From positions 1-62,852 of the forward strand of contig NZ_CALEYG010000016.1 of NCBI RefSeq assembly GCF_937924975.1: a DNA stretch of 62,852 nucleotides, written 5' to 3'. This DNA is from an uncultured Stomatobaculum sp. (lineage in GTDB: Bacteria > Bacillota > Clostridia > Lachnospirales > Lachnospiraceae). The notes below the pieces were generated by a model. The model was not told the origin of the DNA, ran no database searches, and worked only from the letters and a program-made list of their open reading frames with translations. This document shows positions 25,085-33,018 of this stretch, piece after piece; position 1 is the stretch's first letter, and every line of letters begins with the position of its first letter. A program made the translations under genes and the position numbers.

Positions 25085-25192
25085 CGACAAGTCACTGTAC
25101 AAACGAAGAGCGCCGGATTTCGAAAGAGAGAAGGCCTGCTGTGATGTTTCCGGGAGGACACACACGGCACTGTGTACAGTCACCGCTTGTCG
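25085..25192 (+). ncRNA. Structured 5' leader of the S10 operon
   Basis: CGACAAG plus ACTGTAC (25085-25100) can pair with GTACAGT plus CTTGTCG (25174-25192), forming a two-part long-range helix that encloses about 70 bases with further hairpins. It lies between the promoter region and rpsJ, where many bacteria carry an L4-responsive leader. The base-pairing is seen directly; control by L4 is an analogy. Confidence 0.45.
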
Positions 25193-25229
25193 TACTTTAA
25201 AAAAGTGCGAAAAGGAGGCGACTTTTTTT

Positions 25230-25547
25230 ATGGCAAATCAGGTAATGAGAATCACGTTGAAGGCGTATGATCACAAGCTGGTTGATCAGTCTGCCGGAAA
25301 GATTGTCGACACGGTGAAGAGAACGGGAGCTAAGGTTTCCGGCCCGATTCCGCTGCCGACCAAGAAAGAGGTAGTTACAATTCTTCGTGCGGTCCACAAG
25401 TATAAGGACAGCCGTGAGCAGTTCGAGCAGAGAACGCATAAGAGACTTATCGACGTTCTCGCGCCGACGGATAAGACCGTCGATGCACTGTCTCGTCTCG
25501 AAATGCCTGCGGGCGTTCACATTGACATCCGCATGAAGACAAAATAA
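25230..25547 (+). CDS. rpsJ: 30S ribosomal protein S10
   Basis: 105 residues from the ATG at 25230, which follows AAAAGGAGG. The internal GPIPLPTKKEVVTILR and QFEQRTHKRLIDVL blocks are diagnostic of S10/NusE, which sits in the 30S head and also acts in antitermination complexes. It is the first gene of the S10-spc-alpha superoperon. An upstream in-frame extension to 25029 exists but falls in the structured leader and is not a credible start. Confidence 0.97.
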   Translation: MANQVMRITLKAYDHKLVDQSAGKIVDTVKRTGAKVSGPIPLPTKKEVVTILRAVHKYKDSREQFEQRTHKRLIDVLAPTDKTVDALSRLEMPAGVHIDIRMKTK

Positions 25548-25605
25548 TATCCTGCTCTAGTATGAGCGCCCCGGCGCTCCGCTGTAGGATAAACAGGAGG
25601 AAGAA
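25548..25605 (+). promoter_or_regulatory. Nested hairpin between rpsJ and rplC
   Basis: GAGCGCC/GGCGCTC forms an inner hairpin (about 25564-25579) flanked by TATCCT and AGGATA that can close an outer stem. No T-run follows, so it is more likely a processing or translational control element than a terminator. Confidence 0.35.
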
Positions 25606-26286
25606 ATGAAAAAGGCAATTCTTGCAACAAAGGTCGGTATGACCCAGGTCTACAATGAGGCCGGCGTGCTTGTGCCGGTCACGGTGCTGCAGGCAGGTCC
25701 CTGCGTCGTGACTCGCGTCAAGACCGAAGAGAGCGACGGCTACAATGCGGTTCAGGTCGCATACGGTGAGATTCGCGCAAAGCTCGTGAACAAGCCGGAT
25801 GCAGGTCAGCTCGAGAAGGCAGGCATCGAGAAGGAAGTTGTGACGCGCGGCGAGCACAAGAGAGAGGTGTTCAAGGCGGGTCGTTTCCTCAGAGAGTTCC
25901 GCTTCGAGAACGCGGCGTCGTTCAACGTGAAGGATGTCATCAAGGCAGATATTTTCGCGGCGGGCGACAAGGTCGACGCGACGGCTGTCTCCAAGGGTAA
26001 GGGCTTCCAGGGTGCCATCAAGAAGAACGGTCAGCACCGCGGACCGATGGCACACGGTTCCAAGTTCCACAGACACCAGGGTTCCAACGGTTCCTCTTCG
26101 GATCCGAGCCGCGTGTTCAAGGGCAAGGGAATGCCGGGCCACATGGGCCATGTGACGGTCACGACGCAGAACCTTGAGGTCGTGCGAGTCGACGCTGAGA
26201 ACAACCTCATTCTGGTCAAGGGCGCAATCCCGGGTTCCAGAAAAGCTCTGGTCACGCTTTGCGAGACCGTGAAGAGCAAGAAGTAA
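25606..26286 (+). CDS. rplC: 50S ribosomal protein L3
   Basis: 226 residues, beginning with the typical ATKVGMTQVYNE block. It includes the conserved GKGFQGAIKKNGQHRGPM and the long loop GSNGSSSDPSRVFKGKGMPG that reaches toward the peptidyl-transferase centre. L3 nucleates 23S rRNA folding. It is somewhat longer than many homologues, mainly at the C-terminus. AGGAGGAAG precedes the ATG; a structured 58-base spacer separates it from rpsJ. Confidence 0.97.
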   Translation: MKKAILATKVGMTQVYNEAGVLVPVTVLQAGPCVVTRVKTEESDGYNAVQVAYGEIRAKLVNKPDAGQLEKAGIEKEVVTRGEHKREVFKAGRFLREFRFENAASFNVKDVIKADIFAAGDKVDATAVSKGKGFQGAIKKNGQHRGPMAHGSKFHRHQGSNGSSSDPSRVFKGKGMPGHMGHVTVTTQNLEVVRVDAENNLILVKGAIPGSRKALVTLCETVKSKK

Positions 26287-26311
26287 TTCGAGAGGAAAGG
26301 AGGAACGCAAG

Positions 26312-26932
26312 ATGGCAAACGTATCTGTTTACAACACCGACGGCAAAGAAGTCGGAACGATCGAACTGAATGACGCTGTGTTCGGCGTAGAGCTGAACGA
26401 GCATCTCGTACATATGGCTGTGGTCGCACAGCTCGCCAATAAGCGCCAGGGCACGCAGAAGGCGAAGACCCGCTCCGAGGTTTCCGGAGGCGGCAGAAAG
26501 CCGTGGAGACAGAAGGGCACCGGTCACGCAAGACAGGGTTCCACGAGATCTCCGCAGTGGAAGGGCGGCGGCGTTGTCTTCGCACCGACCCCGAGAGACT
26601 ACACCATCACGCTGAACAAGAAGGAGAAGCGCCAGGCACTTCGCTGCGCACTCTCGAGCCGCGTTCAGGAGCAGAAGTTCATTGTCCTCGAGAGCTTTGA
26701 GCTCAGCGAGGTCAAGACGAAGAAGATGGCAGAGACCCTGAAGAACCTGAAGGTACAGAAGGCACTGGTTGTCGCACCGGAGAACGATAAGACCACGGTT
26801 CTCTCCGCGAGAAACATTGCCGGCGTCAAGACGGCATCGCCGAAGACCATCAACGTGTACGACATTCTGAAGTACAACACGGTGGTCACGTCGAAGGACG
26901 TTGTCGCCACGATTGAGGAGGTATACGCATAA
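26312..26932 (+). CDS. rplD: 50S ribosomal protein L4
   Basis: 206 residues. The basic exit-tunnel loop GGGRKPWRQKGTGHARQGS and the block WKGGGVVFAPTPRDY identify L4 (uL4). In E. coli, L4 is also the autogenous repressor of the S10 operon, which is relevant to the structured leader before rpsJ. The last base of its stop overlaps the ATG of rplW, an ATAATG arrangement indicating coupled translation. Confidence 0.97.
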   Translation: MANVSVYNTDGKEVGTIELNDAVFGVELNEHLVHMAVVAQLANKRQGTQKAKTRSEVSGGGRKPWRQKGTGHARQGSTRSPQWKGGGVVFAPTPRDYTITLNKKEKRQALRCALSSRVQEQKFIVLESFELSEVKTKKMAETLKNLKVQKALVVAPENDKTTVLSARNIAGVKTASPKTINVYDILKYNTVVTSKDVVATIEEVYA

Positions 26933-27231
26933 TGGCAAGCATTCAGTACTATGATGTAATCCTCAAGCCGCTGGTCACCGAGAAGAGCATGGCAGGCATG
27001 GCGGAGAAGAGATACTGCTTCCTGGTTCATCCGGAAGCAAACAAGACGATGATCAAGGAAGCGGTGGAGAAAATGTTCGCGGGCGCTAAGGTTAAGAGCG
27101 TCAACACGATGAACCGCCCGACCAAGACCAAGCGCAGAGGCATGACCGTCGGTCAGACCGCGAAGAGCAAGAAGGCAATTGTGCAGCTCACCGCAGACTC
27201 CAAGGAGATCGAGATCTTCCAGGGTCTGTAA
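26932..27231 (+). CDS. rplW: 50S ribosomal protein L23
   Basis: 99 residues with the usual YDVILKPLVTEKSM start and FLVHPEANKTMIKEAVEKMF block. L23 (uL23) surrounds the polypeptide exit and docks trigger factor and SRP. It begins on the last base of the rplD stop codon. A spacer of 52 bases with a short GCGG/CCGC hairpin separates it from rplB. Confidence 0.97.
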   Translation: MASIQYYDVILKPLVTEKSMAGMAEKRYCFLVHPEANKTMIKEAVEKMFAGAKVKSVNTMNRPTKTKRRGMTVGQTAKSKKAIVQLTADSKEIEIFQGL

Positions 27232-27283
27232 TGCCTCAAACTATGCGGTGTGAATCCGCGATAACAAACTAAAGGAGAAGACA

Positions 27284-28123
27284 ATGGGAATTAGAAAGTA
27301 TACCGCGTATACTCCGTCGAGAAGAAACATGACGGGTTCCGATTTCGCTGAGATCACGAAATCCACGCCGGAGAAGTCCCTGGTCGTCAGCAAGAAGAAG
27401 CACGCTGGACGCAACGCGCAGGGTAAGATTACGGTCAGACACAGAGGCGGCGGTGCGAGAAGAAAGTACAGAATCATCGATTTCAAGAGAAATTCGAAGG
27501 ACAACATCCCGGCAAAGGTTGTTGCGATCGAGTACGATCCGAACAGAACGGCTAACATTGCACTGCTCTGCTATGCGGACGGCGCAAAGGCATACATCCT
27601 GGCTCCGCAGGGCCTCACGGTCGGCCAGACCGTGATGAGCGGCGACAAGGCTGAGGCGAGAGTGGGCAACTGCCTTCCGCTTGCACTCATTCCGGTCGGT
27701 TCCGAGATTCACAACATCGAGCTTTACCCGGGCAAGGGCGCACAGCTTGCACGCGCTGCAGGCATCACCGCGCAGCTCATGGCAAAGGAAGGCAAGTACG
27801 CAACGCTTCGTCTCCCGTCCGGCGAGATGAGAATGGTGCCGATTAACTGCCGCGCAACGATGGGCAGCGTCGGCAACGGTGAGCACAACCTCATCAACCT
27901 CGGTAAGGCAGGCAGAAAGCGCCACATGGGCATCCGCCCGACGGTCCGCGGTTCTGTCATGAACCCGAACGATCACCCGCACGGTGGTGGTGAGGGCAGA
28001 GCGCCGATCGGTCGCCCGGGTCCGTGCACACCTTGGGGCAAGCCGGCTATGGGCCTCAAGACCAGAAAGAAGAATAAGCAGTCCAATAAGCTGATTGTCA
28101 GAAGAAGAAACGGCAAGGCCTAA
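27284..28123 (+). CDS. rplB: 50S ribosomal protein L2
   Basis: 279 residues. GRNAQGKITVRHRGGGARRKYR near the N-terminal third and the C-terminal NPNDHPHGGGEGRAPIGRPG, with the histidine important for peptidyl transfer, are decisive for uL2. It binds domains of 23S rRNA near the catalytic centre and bridges to the small subunit. AAAGGAGAAG precedes the ATG. Confidence 0.98.
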   Translation: MGIRKYTAYTPSRRNMTGSDFAEITKSTPEKSLVVSKKKHAGRNAQGKITVRHRGGGARRKYRIIDFKRNSKDNIPAKVVAIEYDPNRTANIALLCYADGAKAYILAPQGLTVGQTVMSGDKAEARVGNCLPLALIPVGSEIHNIELYPGKGAQLARAAGITAQLMAKEGKYATLRLPSGEMRMVPINCRATMGSVGNGEHNLINLGKAGRKRHMGIRPTVRGSVMNPNDHPHGGGEGRAPIGRPGPCTPWGKPAMGLKTRKKNKQSNKLIVRRRNGKA

Positions 28124-28139
28124 TTAAGGGAGGATACAG

Positions 28140-28424
28140 ATGGCACGTTCACTGAAGAAAGGACCCTTCGCAGACGAGAGCCTGCTCAAGAAGGTCGAAG
28201 AAATGAACAAATCCGGCCAGAAGTCGGTTATCAAGACCTGGTCCCGCCGCTCCACGATCTTCCCGGCTATGGTCGGTCTCACGATCGCGGTTCACGACGG
28301 CAGAAAGCATGTCCCGGTCTATGTCACCGAGGACATGGTCGGACACAAACTCGGCGAGTTCGTTGCGACGCGCACCTACAGAGGTCACGGCGCAGACGAG
28401 AAGAAGGTCGGGTCGCCCAGATAA
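28140..28424 (+). CDS. rpsS: 30S ribosomal protein S19
   Basis: 94 residues starting MARSLKKGPFADESLLKK, with the conserved WSRRSTIFPAMVGLTIAVHDGRKH block. S19 forms a complex with S13 in the head of the 30S subunit near the A-site tRNA. AGGGAGGA stands before the ATG, and the gene lies 16 bases after rplB. Confidence 0.98.
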   Translation: MARSLKKGPFADESLLKKVEEMNKSGQKSVIKTWSRRSTIFPAMVGLTIAVHDGRKHVPVYVTEDMVGHKLGEFVATRTYRGHGADEKKVGSPR

Positions 28425-28454
28425 TTAAGAAAGGTTTGAAAGGAGGGTTTCAAC

Positions 28455-28853
28455 ATGGCTAACGTACACAAGAAAGTACATAGATCCCAGTTTAAGAGAG
28501 AGAGAAACGCACAGAACGACAAGAGACCGTCTGCAAAGCTTTCTTATGCGAGAATCCCGGTACAGAAGGCATGCTTCGTACTGGACGCAATCAGAGGCAA
28601 AGACGTGAAGACGGCGCTCGGCATCCTGGCTTACAATCCCAGATATGCTTCCGGCGTCATTAAGAAGCTCGTGGAGTCCGCAATCGCGAACGCAGAGAAC
28701 AACAACAACTTGCAGGCTGACAAACTCTACATCGCAGAGTGCTATGCAAGCAACGGCCCCATCATGAAGAGAGTCCACCCGAGAGCGCAGGGTAGAGCCT
28801 ACAGAATCTTCAAGAGAATGAGCCACATCACGGTTGTTCTGGACGAGAGATGA
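28455..28853 (+). CDS. rplV: 50S ribosomal protein L22
   Basis: 132 residues. The PSAKLSYARIPVQKACFVLD and NNNLQADKLYIAECYASNGP blocks, and the tunnel hairpin region with MKRVHPRAQGRAYRI, identify uL22. It lines the polypeptide exit tunnel with L4, where macrolide-resistance changes occur in other species. AAAGGAGGG precedes the start. Confidence 0.97.
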   Translation: MANVHKKVHRSQFKRERNAQNDKRPSAKLSYARIPVQKACFVLDAIRGKDVKTALGILAYNPRYASGVIKKLVESAIANAENNNNLQADKLYIAECYASNGPIMKRVHPRAQGRAYRIFKRMSHITVVLDER

Positions 28854-28864
28854 GGAGGTAGAGA

Positions 28865-29524
28865 ATGGGACAGAAGGTTAACCCGCACGGCCTTAGAGTC
28901 GGCGTGATCAAAGACTGGGACTCCAGATGGTTCGCAGAGGGAGACTTCGCGGACAACTTAGTCGAGGACTACAACATCCGGAAGTTCCTGAAGAAGAGAC
29001 TCTATGCCTCCGGCGTGAGCGACATCGAGATTGAGCGCGCTTCGGACCGAGTTCGCGTGATCATTCACACGGCAAAGCCGGGTGTGGTCATCGGCAAGCA
29101 GGGCGCAGAGATCGAGAAGCTGAAGAAGGAAGTTGCGAAGCTCACCGAGAAGAAGGTCTTCATCGACATCAAGGAGATCAAGAGACCGGACAGAGAGGCA
29201 CAGCTCGTCGCAGAGAACATCGCGCAGCAGCTTGAGAACAGAACCTCTTTCCGCCGCGCGATGAAGTCCGCAATGCAGAGAAGCATGAAGTCGGGCATCC
29301 TCGGCATCAAGACTTGCTGCGCAGGCCGTCTCGGCGGTGCGGATATCGCAAGAAGCGAGTTCTACTCGGAGGGTACCATTCCGCTGCAGACCCTGCGCGC
29401 GGACATCGACTACGGCTTCGCCGAGGCAGACACGACCTACGGTAAGGTCGGCGTCAAGGTCTGGATTTACAAGGGCGAAGTTCTGCCGGCGAGAGCTGAG
29501 ACCAGAGAAGGGAGCGCGAAATAA
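28865..29524 (+). CDS. rpsC: 30S ribosomal protein S3
   Basis: 219 residues starting MGQKVNPHGLRVGVI. The type II KH domain has the loop VVIGKQGAEIEKLK; the C-terminal domain includes GIKTCCAGRLGGADIARSE. S3 lies at the mRNA entry of the 30S head and contributes to helicase activity. The gene begins 11 bases after rplV with GAGGAGGTAG upstream. Confidence 0.97.
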   Translation: MGQKVNPHGLRVGVIKDWDSRWFAEGDFADNLVEDYNIRKFLKKRLYASGVSDIEIERASDRVRVIIHTAKPGVVIGKQGAEIEKLKKEVAKLTEKKVFIDIKEIKRPDREAQLVAENIAQQLENRTSFRRAMKSAMQRSMKSGILGIKTCCAGRLGGADIARSEFYSEGTIPLQTLRADIDYGFAEADTTYGKVGVKVWIYKGEVLPARAETREGSAK

Positions 29525-29527
29525 ACT

Positions 29528-30004
29528 ATGTTAATGCCTAAGAGAGTCAAGCACAGAAAGCAGTTCCGCGGTTCCATGGCCGGAAAAGCAATGCGCGGAA
29601 ACAGAATCACGGACGGCTCCTTCGGTCTTGTTGCTCAGGAACCCTGCTGGATCCGGAGCAATCAGATTGAGGCGGCCCGTGTCGCACTGACCCGTTATAC
29701 GAAGCGTGGCGGTAAGGTCTGGATCAAGATTTTCCCGGACAAGCCTGTCACCGCAAAGCCGGCTGAGACCCGAATGGGTTCCGGTAAGGGCTCCACGGAG
29801 TACTGGGTGGCTGTTGTCAAGCCCGGACGCGTTCTCTTTGAGATCGACGGCGTCGCAGAGGCTGATGCTAGAGAGGCACTGCGCCTCGCAATGCACAAGC
29901 TTCCGTGCAAGTGCAAGATTGCTTCCAAGGAAGAGGTCAACGCAGGCGTGGACGGAGTTTCCGCAGTGACTGCAGAAGGCGGTGAACAGAGTGAAAACGA
30001 ATAA
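29528..30004 (+). CDS. rplP: 50S ribosomal protein L16
   Basis: 158 residues starting MLMPKRVKHRKQFRG. WIRSNQIEAARVALTRY and KPAETRMGSGKGSTEYW are uL16 signatures; the protein supports A-site tRNA binding. The C-terminus continues for about 13-18 residues past the usual KLPCKCKI end as an acidic tail (DGVSAVTAEGGEQSENE), and the coding sequence for this tail overlaps the rpmC start. I see no frameshift in the extension. Coupled translation with rpmC is likely. Confidence 0.95.
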   Translation: MLMPKRVKHRKQFRGSMAGKAMRGNRITDGSFGLVAQEPCWIRSNQIEAARVALTRYTKRGGKVWIKIFPDKPVTAKPAETRMGSGKGSTEYWVAVVKPGRVLFEIDGVAEADAREALRLAMHKLPCKCKIASKEEVNAGVDGVSAVTAEGGEQSENE

Positions 30005-30194
30005 GTATGTCGAAGAGTTAAGAGCGAAGAGTGCAGCTGAGCTGAGAGAGGCATTGGTCTCCGCGAAGAAGGAGCTTTTCAACCTGAGATTCCAGAATGC
30101 CACCAGCCAGCTGGATAACACTGCGAGAATCAGCGAGGTTCGCAAGAACATCGCGAGAATCCAGACCGTTATCACGGAACAGGCGAGAGCGTGA
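29991..30194 (+). CDS. rpmC: 50S ribosomal protein L29
   Basis: 67 residues from the GTG at 29991, giving MKTNKYVEELRAKS; a GTG three codons earlier is the alternative. AAGGCGG lies about eight bases ahead and inside rplP, so the genes overlap by 14 bases. ELFNLRFQNATSQLDNTARI is the L29 (uL29) signature. It is a small two-helix protein at the tunnel exit near L23. Confidence 0.93.
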   Translation: MKTNKYVEELRAKSAAELREALVSAKKELFNLRFQNATSQLDNTARISEVRKNIARIQTVITEQARA

Positions 30195-30212
30195 GCCGAA
30201 AGGAGATAAACC

Positions 30213-30470
30213 GTGGAAGAGAGAAATCTTAGAAAGACACGTGTCGGCAAGGTCGTCAGCGACAAGATGGATAAGACCATCACGGTTGCGGTCGAGGATC
30301 ACGTGAAGCACCCGCTGTACGGCAAGATCATCAAGCAGACCAAGAAGTTCAAGGCGCACGATGAGAACAATGAGTGCAGAATCGGTGACAGAGTCAGAAT
30401 CATGGAGACCAGACCGCTCTCGAAGGATAAGAGATGGAGACTGGTTGAGATCGTCGAGAAGGCGAGATAA
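30213..30470 (+). CDS. rpsQ: 30S ribosomal protein S17
   Basis: 85 residues from a GTG start with AAAGGAGAT upstream. VSDKMDKTITVAVEDHVKHP and the loop FKAHDENNECRIGD are the uS17 motifs, and RPLSKDKRWRLVEIVEKAR closes the protein. It binds early to 16S rRNA in the 30S body. It is in the normal spc order between rpmC and rplN. Confidence 0.96.
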   Translation: MEERNLRKTRVGKVVSDKMDKTITVAVEDHVKHPLYGKIIKQTKKFKAHDENNECRIGDRVRIMETRPLSKDKRWRLVEIVEKAR

Positions 30471-30496
30471 TCGAGTAGAGGAAGGGAGTATCCGGC

Positions 30497-30865
30497 ATGA
30501 TTCAGCAGGAAACACGCTTGAGAGTTGCCGACAACACCGGTGCGAAGGAACTCCTTTGCATCCGCGTGATGGGCGGTTCAACCAGAAGATATGCGCACAT
30601 CGGCGATGTGATTGTGGCGTCCGTTAAGGACGCAACGCCGGGCGGCGTTGTTAAGAAGGGTGATGTCGTCAAGGCAGTCGTGGTTCGCACGGTGCAGAAG
30701 ACACGCAGAAAAGACGGCTCTTACATCACCTTTGACGAGAACGCGGCAGTCATCATCAAGGATGACAAGACGCCGACAGGTACCCGCATTTTCGGGCCGG
30801 TGGCAAGAGAGCTTCGTGAAAAGCAGTTCATGAAGATCGTTTCCCTTGCTCCGGAAGTATTATAA
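30497..30865 (+). CDS. rplN: 50S ribosomal protein L14
   Basis: 122 residues, the exact usual length, starting MIQQETRLRVADNTGAK. GGSTRRYAHIGDVIVASVKD and DENAAVIIKDDKTPTGTRIF are canonical uL14. It sits at the subunit interface and is the docking site of the silencing factor RsfS. GAAGGGAGT precedes the ATG. Confidence 0.98.
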   Translation: MIQQETRLRVADNTGAKELLCIRVMGGSTRRYAHIGDVIVASVKDATPGGVVKKGDVVKAVVVRTVQKTRRKDGSYITFDENAAVIIKDDKTPTGTRIFGPVARELREKQFMKIVSLAPEVL

Positions 30866-30876
30866 GGAGGTCCGCA

Positions 30877-31182
30877 ATGCGCAAGATTAAGAAGAACGAT
30901 AACGTTCAGATCATCGCTGGCAAGGACAAGGGCAAGAGCGGCAAGGTGCTGCATGTGGACGCGGCGAAGGACAGAGTCATCGTCGAGGGTTGCAACATGG
31001 TGCAGAAGCACCAGAAGCCGAGCCCGCAGAACCAGAACGGCGGCATCGTGAGCAAGGAAGGTTCCATTCACGTCTCGAACGTGGCGCTCCTCGTGAACGG
31101 TGAGCGCACGAAGGTCGGCTTTGAGCTGAGAGACGGCAAGAAGGTCCGTGTCGCAAAGAAGAGCGGCAAGGTCATCGACTAA
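30877..31182 (+). CDS. rplX: 50S ribosomal protein L24
   Basis: 101 residues with a KOW motif near the start (NVQIIAGKDKGKSGKVLHVD). NMVQKHQKPSPQNQNGGIVSKE follows the family. L24 (uL24) initiates 50S assembly at the 5' end of 23S rRNA. AAGGAGGT stands six bases ahead of the ATG, and the gap after rplN is 11 bases. Confidence 0.97.
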   Translation: MRKIKKNDNVQIIAGKDKGKSGKVLHVDAAKDRVIVEGCNMVQKHQKPSPQNQNGGIVSKEGSIHVSNVALLVNGERTKVGFELRDGKKVRVAKKSGKVID

Positions 31183-31205
31183 CGCAGAGAGGAGGAGCAT
31201 TCCAA

Positions 31206-31751
31206 GTGGCTAGAGCTAGATTAAGAGAAATCTACGACAACGAGCTTGTCGCAAAGATGATTGAGAAGTTCGGATACAAGAATCCGATGCAGGTCCCGAA
31301 GCTCGACAAGATCGTGATCAACATGGGTGTCGGCGAGGCGAAGGAGAACGCAAAGGTCCTCGAGGCTGCAGTCCGCGACCTGGAGATCATTGCGGGCCAG
31401 AAGGCAGTGATTACGAAGTCCAAGAAGTCGGTCGCAAACTTCAAGATTCGTGAGGATATGCCGATCGGTTGCAAGGTGACGCTGCGCGGCGAGAAGATGT
31501 ATGAGTTCGCCGATCGTCTGATCAACCTCGCACTGCCGCGTGTCCGCGACTTCAGAGGTGTGAACCCGAACTCCTTTGACGGCAGAGGCAACTACGCAAT
31601 GGGTATCAAAGAGCAGCTGATTTTCCCGGAGATCGAGTACGACAAGATCGACAAGGTGCGCGGCATGGACATCATTTTTGTCACCACGGCACAGACGGAC
31701 GAAGAGGCGCGCTACCTGTTAACGCTGTTCAACATGCCGTTTGCCAAATAA
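31206..31751 (+). CDS. rplE: 50S ribosomal protein L5
   Basis: 181 residues from a GTG start (GAGGAGGAGC upstream). PKLDKIVINMGVGEAKENAK, GQKAVITKSKKSVANFKIRE and LPRVRDFRGVNPNSFDGRGN are the uL5 blocks. L5 anchors 5S rRNA to the 50S and contacts the P-site tRNA. The next gene encodes a zinc-type S14. Confidence 0.97.
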   Translation: MARARLREIYDNELVAKMIEKFGYKNPMQVPKLDKIVINMGVGEAKENAKVLEAAVRDLEIIAGQKAVITKSKKSVANFKIREDMPIGCKVTLRGEKMYEFADRLINLALPRVRDFRGVNPNSFDGRGNYAMGIKEQLIFPEIEYDKIDKVRGMDIIFVTTAQTDEEARYLLTLFNMPFAK

Positions 31752-31769
31752 TCAGGAGGGAAAAGACTC

Positions 31770-31955
31770 ATGGCTAAGAAGTCGATGAAGATCAAGCAGG
31801 CGCGTCCGGCGAAGTTCTCCACCAGAGAGTACAACCGCTGCAGAATCTGCGGACGCCCTCACGCTTATCTCAGAAAGTACGGAATTTGCCGTATCTGCTT
31901 TAGAGAGCTCGCTTACAAGGGGCAGATCCCCGGTGTCACGAAGGCAAGCTGGTAA
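31770..31955 (+). CDS. rpsZ: 30S ribosomal protein S14, zinc type
   Basis: 61 residues, the short type Z S14. Cys24, Cys27, Cys40 and Cys43 form the zinc ribbon in NRCRICGRPHAYLRKYGICRI. The C-terminus GQIPGVTKASW is standard. The zinc form is the norm in Firmicutes; under zinc limitation it is often replaced by a Cys-free paralogue located elsewhere. CAGGAGGGA precedes the ATG. Confidence 0.97.
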   Translation: MAKKSMKIKQARPAKFSTREYNRCRICGRPHAYLRKYGICRICFRELAYKGQIPGVTKASW

Positions 31956-31993
31956 GGCGAAGCTGATAGAAATCCAACAGGAGGAAACATTCC

Positions 31994-32395
31994 ATGACAA
32001 CGAACGATCCGATTGCAGATATGCTGACAAGAATCCGCAATGCAAATACTGCAAAGCATGATGTGGTCGATGTCCCGGCTTCCAAGATGAAGGTCGCAAT
32101 TGCCGACATTCTTGTGAACGAGGGCTATGTCGAGAAGTACGAGTTCGTCGAGAACAAGGGCTTCCAGGACATTCGTATCACGCTGAAGTACGGCGCAACC
32201 AAGAACGACCGCATCCTTAGCGGTCTGAAGAGAATCTCCAAGCCCGGTCTTCGTATCTACGCGGGCAAGGAAGATATGCCGAAGGTTCTCGGCGGCCTCG
32301 GCACTGCAATCATCTCCACAAACCAGGGCGTCATCACAGACAAGGAAGCACGCCGTTTAGGTGTGGGCGGTGAGGTTTTAGCATTTATCTGGTAA
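31994..32395 (+). CDS. rpsH: 30S ribosomal protein S8
   Basis: 133 residues starting MTTNDPIADMLTRIRNAN. The C-terminal STNQGVITDKEARRLGVGGE block is diagnostic. S8 binds the central domain of 16S rRNA and in E. coli represses the spc operon by binding a mimic near rplE; no such site was identified here. ACAGGAGGA precedes the ATG. Confidence 0.97.
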   Translation: MTTNDPIADMLTRIRNANTAKHDVVDVPASKMKVAIADILVNEGYVEKYEFVENKGFQDIRITLKYGATKNDRILSGLKRISKPGLRIYAGKEDMPKVLGGLGTAIISTNQGVITDKEARRLGVGGEVLAFIW

Positions 32396-32459
32396 GAAAT
32401 TGCCGCATGAAATGCACATAAGATCCCGATCATTTTAACGACATCAGGAGGAAATCGGC

Positions 32460-33002
32460 ATGTCACGAATTGGAAGAATGCCTATCGCGATTCCGGCAGG
32501 CGTCACTGTCACAATCGCAGAAAATAATCTTGTGACTGTAAAAGGTCCGAAGGGTACGCTGGAGAGAGTGCTGCCCGCTGAGCTTGAGATCAAGCAGGAA
32601 GGCAGCGAGATTATTGTCACAAGACCCAACGACTTGAAGAGAATCAAGTCGCTGCACGGTCTCACGAGAACACTGATCAAGAACATGGTAGTCGGCGTGA
32701 CTGAGGGCTATGAGAAGGTTCTGGAGATCAACGGTGTTGGTTACAGAGCCGCTAAGCAGGGAAGCAAACTCGTCCTGTCTCTTGGTTATTCTCATCCGGT
32801 CGAGATGGAGGATCCGGAAGGCGTCACGACGGTCCTCGACGGTCAGAATATCATCAAGGTGCAGGGTATCGATAAAGAGAAAGTCGGACAGCATGCTGCC
32901 GTGATCCGTGAGAAGAGACTGCCTGAGCCGTATAAGGGCAAGGGTATCAAGTACGCTACGGAGACCATCAGACGCAAGGTCGGTAAGACCGGTAAGAAAT
33001 AA
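32460..33002 (+). CDS. rplF: 50S ribosomal protein L6
   Basis: 180 residues starting MSRIGRMPIAIPAGV, with the VKGPKGTL motif, two duplicated alpha/beta domains, and the conserved C-terminal PEPYKGKGIKYATETIRRK. It lies near the factor-binding centre of the 50S subunit. A 64-base spacer before it contains only the ribosome site and AT-rich sequence. Confidence 0.97.
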   Translation: MSRIGRMPIAIPAGVTVTIAENNLVTVKGPKGTLERVLPAELEIKQEGSEIIVTRPNDLKRIKSLHGLTRTLIKNMVVGVTEGYEKVLEINGVGYRAAKQGSKLVLSLGYSHPVEMEDPEGVTTVLDGQNIIKVQGIDKEKVGQHAAVIREKRLPEPYKGKGIKYATETIRRKVGKTGKK

Positions 33003-33018
33003 TTAGGAGGGTTTTATT

